DNA from: an uncultured Bacteroidales bacterium
GTDB taxonomy: Bacteria; Bacteroidota; Bacteroidia; Bacteroidales; Muribaculaceae
Assembly (NCBI GenBank): GCA_949123685.1
Contig: CASBHZ010000054.1
Coordinates: forward strand, 1 to 19,379
DNA: 19,379 nucleotides
Reading direction: 5' to 3'
Shown here: positions 10,501-16,818 of the stretch, piece by piece
Numbering within the stretch: the stretch's first letter is position 1
Layout of the letters: each line of letters opens with the position of its first letter
Position numbers and translations under genes: made by a program
Notes under the pieces: generated by a model
What the model saw: only the letters and a program-made list of their open reading frames with translations
Database searches by the model: none
Told to the model about the DNA's origin: nothing

Positions 10501-10625
10501 AAGAGCGACACCGGAAGCGTCACGAACGTGACACACCCCAATATCACCAGAGCCAGAAAACTCATCAGCACGGCAATCGGCCGTTGTATCAGGAACCTAA
10601 CCATCAGACATTGTTCATTGCTCAT
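7554..10625 (-). CDS. RND efflux permease A
   Basis: A full-length (1023 aa) RND-superfamily inner-membrane transporter. It has an N-terminal TM1 after MVRFLIQRPIAVLM, a porter domain, TM2-6 from about 338, a second porter half, and a C-terminal bundle ending ELQRPLAVAMIGSMVVGTL. TM4 carries D403-N404 (MMIDNSVIVAEN) and TM10 carries N919 (GIVVNDSIL) in place of the AcrB lysine, as in many non-AcrB RND proteins of Bacteroidetes. The relay therefore differs from the + strand AcrB-type permease in this window. The family consensus start MVRFLIQRP at 10604 is the likelier initiation site, 10 bp after the adaptor stop. The ATG at 10625 overlaps the adaptor by 11 bp. The substrate is unknown. Context suggests a peptide, glycan or other product of this locus rather than drugs. 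Confidence 0.93.
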   Translation of the reverse strand: MSNEQCLMVRFLIQRPIAVLMSFLALVILGCVTFVTLPVSLLPDVDIPRITVRADGASLGSRELENMVVAPLRRELMQVSGLSDIRSETRDGYGIIRLTMDYGVDTDLAFIEVNEKIDAAMNSLPRDISRPKAVKASVADIPVTYLQLTSASEPTPGFYDVADNIIRRRLEQLPEVALVDISGVPGKELRVTPDYDRMQSAGITLADLETALKDNNAEPGSMTVRDGYYEYSIHISGKLRTPEDVENVPMMKNGRMHRLGDFCEVELTESPAQGYSLFNGHRAVTMAVIKHEAASMAELDRAIDNTIGYFSSQYPDISITKTRSQTELLDFTISNLRQNLILGLVLVFLVCALFMRNWRMPVVIGFTVVVAVIITFLLFYLFHISVNIISLAGLILAVGMMIDNSVIVAENIMQYRKRGYSLEDSCVQGTTEMITPMLSSSLTTVAVFLPLVFMSGIAGAIFADQAFSITAGLFSSYIVGITLLPVLVSIMEKRRGKNVQEVEVDRSGENGRGWYDKGIDFIFSHKMGTVLFAMLAAFALVPLVKALDVERLPYIDSAETILSVDWNENINIDENRKRAEALAKAADNEEWAAFVGRQDFMLGDNAERGSSETEFYFRVSAPDELQTFKDSLTSFLRREYPFAVSRFSVPSNPFEQVFSSDEASLEARFMTGSAGGTVEKAARLRSAVEGAAGVPVKDIPRQEIVEIRTDPERMLLYGVGASDVRNTIDVTFKGSRATILRSYQDYIPVRISDRGISPDELLATALVPSAVGKDGKTDGIPLSALAHTVKREALGVINASGSGEYLPMEIDADARDARGIMEKMKEVATMEGIPDVSFSGSVFSNQRMMNELTVILLVSLLMMYFILCAQFESFVQPLIVLVEIPIDVSFALLTLWVCGETLNLMSAIGIIVTCGIVVNDSILKLDSINELRKEGMPLAEAIHTAGRRRLKPILMTSLTTVFAMVPVLFTSDMGSELQRPLAVAMIGSMVVGTLVSIFVIPLIYYLLYSSRRLKKAGALIENN

Positions 10626-11718
10626 TCACCATAGCCTGGTGAGCAAGGTTTTCGTTACCTTCTATAATCACCGTCTGTCCCGCCTCCAGGCCGTCAACAA
10701 TCTCGCGACTGTCAAGATTCTCGATACCGGTAGTGACATAGTTCCACATAGCCTTACCATTCTCCAAAGTGAAGACCACCTCCCTGCCCGAACGGAGCAC
10801 GACCGCACTCTTAGGCACGACCAGCCGCTTTCCGAGGTTCTTGCTGACACGCACACGGGCATTCATCCCGTCTACCATTCCGGATCGGGCACCCAATGAA
10901 GCCCTCACTTTCACAAGTCCCTTGTCATCGACCTTAGGATTTATTTCCGTCACCTTGCCACGGCAGGTTTCCCCGCCCGTGAAGGGTGAAACTTCCACTA
11001 CATCACCCGGACTCAAAAGTGACAGTTCACTTTCCAACACCGGAAACTCCACCTGCATCCCCCCGTCGTTGATAACGCGGCAAGCAGGCTCCGAAGTTAC
11101 CGCAAGACCGAAACGCTTCACCTTAAGATCGGCAATAACGCCATCGAAAGGAGCCGTTAAAGTGGATTGTTCTATCTCCTTTTTATTCAAAGCTACCGAA
11201 GTCTCTATTCCGTCAAGACCGCTACGCACCCTTGCCAGTCGCATAACCTCGTCGGGCACGGAAGACTTGTCGGCGGGATCATAACCTTGCCCTATCAGCA
11301 CGTCCTGCATATCGAGCAAGGCTTTCTCCCTTTCCGACAGCAGTCTGGCACGCTCAGATTCGAGTTTGAAAAGATCAAGACGTGCAAGCTTCTGTCCTTT
11401 CTTCACTCGTTGCCCCTCCCGAACCCAGACTTCGCTCACGGGTTCGGATGCGCGAAAAAAGAGGTCGGCAGTTTCCTTTGCGGTTATCTTGCCATTGCTC
11501 ACGACATCGTGGGTTATCTCCCTCTCTGTAAGTTTTATGGTTTTCACAATCGGCATGCCTCCTTCCGTAGAGGCAGAAAGCTTCTGCGTCTTTGCAGGCG
11601 GAGCAGCCTCTTCACTCTTATTTTTATCTGACGAACACCCCGCTGTCGCTGCAGCAAAAAATATGGATAGGGCTATCGTCTTGATTATCGTTACGTTCAT
11701 GATATTATAGGTTATCAT
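10615..11718 (-). CDS. Periplasmic adaptor (membrane fusion) lipoprotein of RND pump
   Basis: A 367-residue HlyD/AcrA-type adaptor that would join the RND permease to the TolC-like channel. A lipoprotein signal peptide with lipobox TAGC ends near residue 28, so it should be anchored in the inner membrane. The first half of the split lipoyl domain is visible as VSEVWVREGQRVKKGQKLARLD. It is followed by a short helical hairpin (about 115-165), the second lipoyl half (STLTAPFDGVIADLKVKRFG), a beta-barrel and a C-terminal membrane-proximal domain (LVVPKSAVVLRSGREVVFTLENGK). It begins 1 bp after the preceding gene's stop. A second ATG at 11700 gives a more compact signal peptide and is an equally good start. 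Length and domain order are normal. Confidence 0.93.
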   Translation of the reverse strand: MITYNIMNVTIIKTIALSIFFAAATAGCSSDKNKSEEAAPPAKTQKLSASTEGGMPIVKTIKLTEREITHDVVSNGKITAKETADLFFRASEPVSEVWVREGQRVKKGQKLARLDLFKLESERARLLSEREKALLDMQDVLIGQGYDPADKSSVPDEVMRLARVRSGLDGIETSVALNKKEIEQSTLTAPFDGVIADLKVKRFGLAVTSEPACRVINDGGMQVEFPVLESELSLLSPGDVVEVSPFTGGETCRGKVTEINPKVDDKGLVKVRASLGARSGMVDGMNARVRVSKNLGKRLVVPKSAVVLRSGREVVFTLENGKAMWNYVTTGIENLDSREIVDGLEAGQTVIIEGNENLAHQAMVNEQ

Positions 11719-11719
11719 A

Positions 11720-13123
11720 TCAGTCGGTTAAGTAAGTATTACACTTGTTCATTATTCCAGAGAGTTCCTTTCGCATTTCCCGTGTGGCAGGTGATTCCAC
11801 TTTTACCTGTAGCGCCATTGCCTCTTCATATGCCTTTCTGAATTTACCGGCAGAACCCTCGCCTCCATTTGCATAAAGCTTTGTCAGAAGATAATATGGA
11901 TAAAGACGGTTCGGCAACCTGTTGCGCGCCCTTATATAATATTTCTCTGCATCTACAACTTCCCCCTTGTCTTCATAATTACGCCCTATAAGGTTGAGGA
12001 ACATAGGGTCACTACTGATTTCCACACCTTTCTTAAGCACCATATTCGATTTATCAAAATGTCCGTTGCCACGCAACGCTTTCCCATAATCAAAAAGGTA
12101 CCGGACACTCCACCCCATTTCATCCATTAAGGAATCACATTCTGCAATCATATTGTCTGACAGGTTGTAGCGTATCATATTGCTCATCCGTTCCCATTCC
12201 CCAGCTTGCCGTTTCCTTTTCATGATTCCATAAGAGGGCACGGACACCAATGCCATCATAATTGCGCATAACCCCGCTTTGCTCCACAAAGGGAACTTAC
12301 ACAGACTGAACACGATTGCGACACCGATAAGGAAAACCAACAGATAAAACTCCGCAAACTGCAGAGGATATGAGGAGAAACAGACTGCCGCGAAAGCGGT
12401 CACCGCCCCGCAGAGTCCATAGCTGCGCAATCTCCATGTCACAACCATTCCCAAAACTACAAGCGCGACAATAGCAATGAACCCCGCAAAGCCGAATGCT
12501 ATCCCCAACTGTAGATATTCGTTAAATACATATTCCGGAGCACCTGCCACCGAAGCGAACGGTGAATCCGGATGAAGCATGAAATAATCTTCCTGCGCCT
12601 TTCCGAACGCACCGGCTACACGATCCCAGCCGACACCCAACGGGTGAGCGATCATAGCCCTGAAAGCCACCATCCACATCAGCACCCTCCCTTGCGCCGA
12701 TTCAGGTTTGATGAGATAAAGCAACGCGAGAGCAATGCATATAATGGCTATCGCGGAAATGATATATACACCGGTTCTCCATTTCTTAAATGAATGACTC
12801 ACTCCGGCATAACGACCTGCGGCTACAATCCCGCAACCGAGAATAGCTGCGATCCAGCCCGTACGCCCCATCAATGCGGGCATTATACCTATAGACAGAA
12901 CCAGATATGCCAATGAAAGCCAACGCAAAACCTTCTTATTAGCTGACAATGTTTCATTTAGCGCGACAGGAACGATGACCGCAAGAAAACAGCAGAATGG
13001 ACCGGGATTATAGAAAGTGCCGGTTGCCGGATACATGGAATTGCCGGAGGCTGCGAACCCGAAAAGTTGCAACCATCCGAAAACACATTCAATCAATCCG
13101 AAAACAACGATCAGTTGAGCCAT
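11720..13123 (-). CDS. O-antigen ligase/Wzy-family polytopic membrane protein with helical C-terminal tail
   Basis: A 467-residue protein, about nine TM segments over the first 305 residues and then a soluble helical region (about 310-460) that looks TPR-like. Family features (Wzy_C, PF04932) are TGTFYNPGPF (35-43), GRVLMW (145-150) followed by HPLGVGW (160-166), and the signature VFNEYLQLGIAFGFAGF (199-215). The family includes O-antigen ligases, polymerases and protein O-oligosaccharyltransferases that transfer lipid-linked glycans in the periplasm, so glycosylation of a secreted product is possible but unproven. It lacks several N-terminal TMs usual in relatives, so it may be a short form. 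I start it at ATG 13123, overlapping the signal peptidase stop by 13 bp. The frame is open back to 13171. Confidence 0.85.
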   Translation of the reverse strand: MAQLIVVFGLIECVFGWLQLFGFAASGNSMYPATGTFYNPGPFCCFLAVIVPVALNETLSANKKVLRWLSLAYLVLSIGIMPALMGRTGWIAAILGCGIVAAGRYAGVSHSFKKWRTGVYIISAIAIICIALALLYLIKPESAQGRVLMWMVAFRAMIAHPLGVGWDRVAGAFGKAQEDYFMLHPDSPFASVAGAPEYVFNEYLQLGIAFGFAGFIAIVALVVLGMVVTWRLRSYGLCGAVTAFAAVCFSSYPLQFAEFYLLVFLIGVAIVFSLCKFPLWSKAGLCAIMMALVSVPSYGIMKRKRQAGEWERMSNMIRYNLSDNMIAECDSLMDEMGWSVRYLFDYGKALRGNGHFDKSNMVLKKGVEISSDPMFLNLIGRNYEDKGEVVDAEKYYIRARNRLPNRLYPYYLLTKLYANGGEGSAGKFRKAYEEAMALQVKVESPATREMRKELSGIMNKCNTYLTD

Positions 13124-13998
13124 TTCATCACCCTTTCTTTCCTTATTTCCCCATCGCGTTCCGACCACCATACCATCAAAGCACGCCCGACAATAAACGG
13201 TTCAGGCACGAATCCCCAATAACGGGAATCCTGGGAATCACCGGAATTATCTCCCGCCATGAAATAATAATTCTCCCTGAAGCGGTATGTGCTCACCGGT
13301 TTGCCTCCCAACGTCAACACTTCCCCCTCTTTCTTGAGTTTGCTCTTGGTTTCCCACTCTATCGCCTTCTTATAAGGGAGATAGTTTCCGGGGCTGAGAC
13401 TTATCTCTTCCCCTTTCCGGGGTATATAAAGCGGGCCGAGATCCCTTATTGTCCAGCACGTTACCGAATCTTTCTTGAATGCATTGAATCCCGGCAATGA
13501 ATCGCGACTGAGCGAATCGGGTGCATATATCTCTCTCACCGACAAGCGATCTCCGCCCCCTTCGGATGGTACACCGTTAATATAATAATCAAAATCCTTG
13601 ATTTCAAGCACGTCACCCGGAGCCCCGACACATCTCTTGGCGTAATACACCCTGTAATTCATGTCGATCTTCCGCCATTCCCCACGAAAAGGAAAATTGA
13701 AGACCAATATATCGCCACGTTTGAATTTCCGGAATCGGGGCATACGGCGGATCTTTATATCTTCACCTGCGGCAGCATCGAAAATATCAAACAGACGCGC
13801 GCCCGTAGTCACCTTGTCTACCAACACCTTGTCTCCGGGCTGCAGCGCCGGCAACATCGACTCGGAGGGGATATTGAAAGATGCGAAAAGAAACAGATGC
13901 CAGATAACAAACAGAAAAAAGCCGATGCTGGCAACGAACAGCACGTTCTCCACCCACTTCCCTGCCTTGCTCCACCGGCGTTTCCATTTCTCATCCAT
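13111..13998 (-). CDS. lepB: Signal peptidase I (S26 family)
   Basis: A 295-residue inner-membrane serine protease that removes Sec signal peptides using a Ser-Lys dyad. One N-terminal TM anchor spans about 18-40. Box B is PSESMLPALQPGDKV with catalytic S47. Box D is KRCVGAPGD with general-base K121. Box E is AGDNSGDSQDSRYWGFVP near the C terminus. All catalytic elements are present, with a large insertion between boxes D and E (about 140-250) as in other Bacteroidetes enzymes. It is the first gene of the operon, 64 bp downstream of a canonical promoter, and its stop overlaps the next gene. A housekeeping copy probably exists elsewhere. Being first in an operon for a membrane glycan enzyme and an exporter, beside secreted-peptide genes, suggests a dedicated processing role (inference). 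Confidence 0.95.
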   Translation of the reverse strand: MDEKWKRRWSKAGKWVENVLFVASIGFFLFVIWHLFLFASFNIPSESMLPALQPGDKVLVDKVTTGARLFDIFDAAAGEDIKIRRMPRFRKFKRGDILVFNFPFRGEWRKIDMNYRVYYAKRCVGAPGDVLEIKDFDYYINGVPSEGGGDRLSVREIYAPDSLSRDSLPGFNAFKKDSVTCWTIRDLGPLYIPRKGEEISLSPGNYLPYKKAIEWETKSKLKKEGEVLTLGGKPVSTYRFRENYYFMAGDNSGDSQDSRYWGFVPEPFIVGRALMVWWSERDGEIRKERVMKWLN

Positions 13999-14005
13999 AA
14001 AGCAA

Positions 14006-14050
14006 TTACAACTCTGCGAAAGACATCCAGGCTGCCCTCTGTTTAGACAT
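14006..14050 (-). other. Possible 14-codon upstream ORF in the operon leader
   Basis: Between the promoter and the signal peptidase gene an ATG at 14048-14050 opens a 14-codon frame (MSKQRAAWMSFAEL). Its stop lies 7 bp before the signal peptidase ATG. Its start would be only a few bases from the expected transcription start. Such short frames arise by chance, so I offer it only as a candidate leader peptide. Confidence 0.15.
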
Positions 14051-14061
14051 AATTTAATTTA

Positions 14062-14093
14062 CAAAGATAGCGAATTGGAATATAACATCCAAA
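14062..14093 (-). promoter_or_regulatory. Canonical Bacteroidetes promoter for the export operon
   Basis: On the - strand TTTG (14093-14090) is followed after exactly 20 bp by TATCTTTG (14069-14062). This fits the Bacteroidetes primary-sigma consensus (TTTG at -33, TAnnTTTG at -7). The predicted start is near 14055, giving a leader of roughly 57 nt before the signal peptidase ATG. No other equally good promoter was seen before the end of the operon, so it may drive all six genes (about 10.9 kb). Confidence 0.8.
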
Positions 14094-14182
14094 ATAAAAA
14101 TCTATCATTGCTTTCTTTTGGCATATTTTACATACATAAGCATCAGCCGTTTATAAAAATTGATTTCATAAAAATCTATCAT
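14094..14182. repeat. Pair of 15-bp direct repeats upstream of the operon promoter
   Basis: ATAAAAATCTATCAT occurs identically at 14094-14108 and 14168-14182, 74 bp apart start to start. The proximal copy directly abuts the -33 TTTG box of the operon promoter. The arrangement is what paired operators for an activator or repressor would look like. No regulator gene is in the window. Confidence 0.55.
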
Positions 14183-14240
14183 CGAAATAACGCGTCATAA
14201 CATCGGTCAATCTTACGGCTGGATTTCCGGAATTTAGACC

Positions 14241-15314
14241 TTACTCGTATCTGACAAGGTGAAATATCTCGTTACCTTCATTATCTATCGAATTTATGAT
14301 CGCAATGAACCGGTCTTGTTCATCAACACAGAAAGTATTTAAACCCTCAGGAACATGTATGATCGACTGTGGCACGCCATCCCAGTCAACCTTTACTATA
14401 TGCGATTCAACAAGGTCATACCCCCGATTATCCTCAAGGGGCATTTCTTTTAAACGTCGCAAATAAACGCCGTTCCCGGAAGCATAGCCCGGTGCATATC
14501 TGATATAGCCGGCAGGTGACAGATCAAAAAATTTCTTTATGCTTTCATTAATATCAAACCCATCGCCCGATAAATTTACACTCTTAAGAAGATTCCCTTT
14601 GAAATCGTATACATAATACATGTCGAAATAATATTGAGAAACTACGATACGGTCCTTATTTCGATTGGCGTTTATAATGGAGGAAAGGTAGGATGGAGAT
14701 CTTTGGAGCATTTTCATAGACTCTTCCGATAGTTCAAAAGGATATGCTACCGGTTTCTGATCATTTGCTTCTATATCTGTAATATTAAAGAGATTATCGA
14801 ATTTCATGATAGTATGTGAAACAGCCGTATCCCCCCAATAATTAATAGAGCCCTCTTGCATAAGTATCTTAGGCATTCGCGTTTTCCTAAGCATAAGACT
14901 ATCGGCATAAACTGAAACAATCTCATTCAGGTTGCCGTCATATAAGCAAAGACCGCCATCTGCCGAAACATAATGGTTGTTGAAGAAAGAGGGAGATAAA
15001 ACATCATTCGGACCATTTCCCTTTATCGCTAAAGGTTTAATCTCCTTGGTATCCATGTCCATTACTTTGATTACCGTATCCTGTTGCGCGAACAGCAATA
15101 CCAGTTTATCTCCATGTTTTTCTACCCTTACGGGATAATCATGCGAAAAAGAGTAAAGCGTGTCAACTGGCTGCAACTCTTTAATATCAACGTCAGAAAA
15201 CTCCTCATTTAGAACATCCATTTCAAGCTTTGCCACTTTACTCTGTTTGTTGCAAGCCGACAACAACAAAACCAAAAACAGTAATCCATAAAAGGATACT
15301 AACATTTTTTTCAT
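14241..15314 (-). CDS. 6-bladed beta-propeller lipoprotein (BF3164/TolB-like)
   Basis: A 357-residue exported lipoprotein starting at ATG 15314 (MKKMLVSFYG), with lipobox LLLSAC and acylated C21. The rest is beta-rich with repeated blade-like strands such as RVEKHGDKLVLLF, LCLYDGNLNEIV and YYVYDFKGNLLKSV. The motif KGNGPND at 98-104 is a hallmark of the Bacteroidales 6-bladed propeller/BF3164 family. The molecular function of the family is unknown, and envelope binding or sensing is likely. The frame stays open upstream to a GTG at 15416 for 34 more codons. That segment is part of a duplicated leader block, and it would place a charged 34-residue extension before a normal signal peptide, so I prefer 15314. 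It lies upstream of the export operon, separated by that operon's own promoter. Confidence 0.82.
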   Translation of the reverse strand: MKKMLVSFYGLLFLVLLLSACNKQSKVAKLEMDVLNEEFSDVDIKELQPVDTLYSFSHDYPVRVEKHGDKLVLLFAQQDTVIKVMDMDTKEIKPLAIKGNGPNDVLSPSFFNNHYVSADGGLCLYDGNLNEIVSVYADSLMLRKTRMPKILMQEGSINYWGDTAVSHTIMKFDNLFNITDIEANDQKPVAYPFELSEESMKMLQRSPSYLSSIINANRNKDRIVVSQYYFDMYYVYDFKGNLLKSVNLSGDGFDINESIKKFFDLSPAGYIRYAPGYASGNGVYLRRLKEMPLEDNRGYDLVESHIVKVDWDGVPQSIIHVPEGLNTFCVDEQDRFIAIINSIDNEGNEIFHLVRYE

Positions 15315-15448
15315 TTCTTTGATGTTTTTGAGGTTCATTAAAATTATGTTATTTAAATTTAATTCGCATAGTCTGCTATGCTCTTTCTTCAACTTTTTGT
15401 ATTCTATCGCAGACACCTCTTTCTATGAATAGAATTATCCTCTACTAT
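15303..15448 (-). repeat. Leader repeat A, copy 1, with conserved hairpin
   Basis: About 146 bp nearly identical to 18232-18401. On the - strand it runs into the start of the propeller lipoprotein gene. It contains the hairpin GCATAG-TCTG-CTATGC (15366-15381). In copy 2 the stem is unchanged and only the loop differs. A 34-codon frame from GTG 15416 runs through the block in frame with the gene. In the aligned codons there are three amino-acid changes, two synonymous changes and no indels between copies. Confidence 0.85.
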
Positions 15449-15597
15449 ATAAGTCACATTTCAAAAAAAAATCTATAGGTGAATTTGGTAAAAAATATTA
15501 AAATTTATAAACAAGCCAGGTTTCCATAACAAAGCTTGCAATCAAATTACGACTTACCCTCTTCAAACGATTAATATCTATTCTTTTATCCTCCAAT
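15449..15597 (-). repeat. Leader repeat B, copy 1
   Basis: About 149 bp matching 18701-18845 with only a handful of substitutions and a 2-bp length difference in an A run. Here it is directly joined to repeat A, whereas in the second copy the two are separated by an insert of about 300 bp. The motif AAAAATCTAT (15467-15476) next to CAAA recalls the sequence beside the export-operon promoter. Confidence 0.85.
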
Positions 15598-15801
15598 CAC
15601 TTACAACCACGAAACAACCACCTCAAGATGCAAAAAAATCTTTTTTGAGAGTAAATGTACAAATGGCTGTTATGTGGTTGTGGGTGGTTGGAGTTGTGAA
15701 TCCTTGAGTGAATTCTTCGAATCAGATTTTGACTCTTCCATTCCAATCCATATTCATTATTTAGCATCCAACCACTTACAACCACGGAACAACCACATCA
15801 A
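15592..15801. repeat. 35-bp direct repeats with an inverted partial copy between them
   Basis: A 35-bp unit beginning TCCAA(T/C)CACTTACAACCAC occurs at 15592-15626 and 15767-15801 with three mismatches. A reverse-orientation partial copy, GTGGTTGTGGGTGGTTGGA, lies at 15674-15692. The whole 210-bp segment may be a REP- or MITE-like element. It lies in the 560-bp gap 15315-15874, which also holds leader repeats A and B and otherwise no convincing gene. A 62-codon - strand frame through it is explained by the repeats. Confidence 0.6.
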
Positions 15802-15874
15802 AATATATTAAAAGGATACCTTATAACCCTTCTTATCATATTCATAACCACTATATCAATATTAAATTACCCAA

Positions 15875-16759
15875 TTATTTTAAGAATCCGTGGAAGACAA
15901 GCCTCTCCGGATTATTCCGTTCCTTGAAAAACACATCTACATAGCGGTAAAACTGTTGAGGAACGCTATCTGCGACATAACATACGATTATGTCCATGTT
16001 ATTCCCACTCAACAAAGTATCAGTCTCAGCAACGGCAGATATACAATGACATGACGGAACCATCTCCTGTATTGTTAAGGTTTCTTTATCTGTATTTATC
16101 AAGCGAAATTTTTTTGAGATGGTGTCACCTTTATTAACAATTCCAAGACTTTGAACCGGCTCATAACACAAAGGTTTATTTACAACGGCATCAAAGCTAT
16201 CCGTACCATCTTGATTGAATATGATTCCTTTATAAAACTCTTTTATTTTAGGATTGTCTACAGGATTGCCTATGGCGAGCACCTTATTGTTACCATCAAG
16301 AAGAAATGTTTGATAATCTGACTTTTCAGGCAGGACATTCATAGCATAATAATCTCCCCTCGAATCTATTGCCACGGGATGATTGAAATTATTTTGTTTA
16401 AGTAACGTCTCAACAACGACCTTTTCGTCCGTGTTTATTACCATCAAAAAATTGATTGCAACATCAGGTGAAGATTTTAATTCATTAATAAATTTATCCC
16501 AGCTTTTTAATTTCATTTTACAGCTGGTACATCCATCTGAGTCAATATATGTCACAATCTTGAAATCTGCATTGAAAAAATCATAATCGATAAAGTTACC
16601 GCCAACCCGATACTTCAAATTTGAAGGAATTATAATTTCTTTACCTACCCATTCCTCAACAACTTTCCTGTGATCCTTATCAATTGTTGTACAAGAAGAA
16701 ATTAATGGTATTATGGCAATAATTGATAAAAACAATTGAAACACATTATTCATAAACAT
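15875..16759 (-). CDS. Lipoprotein with thioredoxin-like and DUF1573-like domains
   Basis: About 294 residues from ATG 16759. A lipoprotein signal peptide ends at LISSC (C23). An N-terminal alpha/beta domain carries DGCTSCKMKL (C77-C80), a CxxC in the position of a thioredoxin active site, followed by NHPVAIDSRGDYYAMN and a TFLLDGNNKVLAIGNP strand typical of TlpA/AhpC-like folds. The C-terminal part (about 195-294) has the DUF1573 pattern: FRLINTDKETLTIQEMVPSC, then HC. A redox or disulfide role toward the neighbouring cysteine-rich NVEALA peptide is an attractive inference. The frame is open to GTG 16813, five bases after the propeller stop, but that start adds a second hydrophobic stretch. 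A decayed paralogue of its 3' end lies at 19115-19195. Confidence 0.8.
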   Translation of the reverse strand: MFMNNVFQLFLSIIAIIPLISSCTTIDKDHRKVVEEWVGKEIIIPSNLKYRVGGNFIDYDFFNADFKIVTYIDSDGCTSCKMKLKSWDKFINELKSSPDVAINFLMVINTDEKVVVETLLKQNNFNHPVAIDSRGDYYAMNVLPEKSDYQTFLLDGNNKVLAIGNPVDNPKIKEFYKGIIFNQDGTDSFDAVVNKPLCYEPVQSLGIVNKGDTISKKFRLINTDKETLTIQEMVPSCHCISAVAETDTLLSGNNMDIIVCYVADSVPQQFYRYVDVFFKERNNPERLVFHGFLK

Positions 16760-16818
16760 AGGTAAATTAAGCAAATAACAAAGCACAACTAAGAACTTGT
16801 ATTTCAATGTCACACATG

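Noticed and set aside
3130..10625. Missing AcrB-type second Asp and TM10 Lys as signs of dead permeases
   Set aside because: Many non-AcrB RND proteins have D-N and N at these positions and both frames are intact, so loss of function is not implied.
13661..14200. 179-codon open frame on the + strand, antisense to signal peptidase and across its promoter
   Set aside because: It lies opposite a gene with all catalytic motifs, has no recognisable domain and runs through the canonical promoter, so it is a chance frame.
15449..15480. Canonical promoter in leader repeats A/B
   Set aside because: TTTG is present beside the AAAAATCTAT motif, but no TAnnTTTG follows at 19-21 bp, so I did not annotate a promoter.
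15597..15785. 62-codon - strand frame in the gap before leader repeat B
   Set aside because: It coincides with the ACAACCAC direct and inverted repeats and shows no signal peptide or known motif.
15592..15801. Possible CRISPR array from repeated 35-bp units
   Set aside because: Only two direct copies, separated by about 140 bp with an inverted copy between; no regular spacers and no cas genes.
15806..15874. Intrinsic terminator after the DUF1573 gene
   Set aside because: Only a 4-bp AAGG/CCTT stem with a TTTTAAT tail on the - strand; too weak to call.
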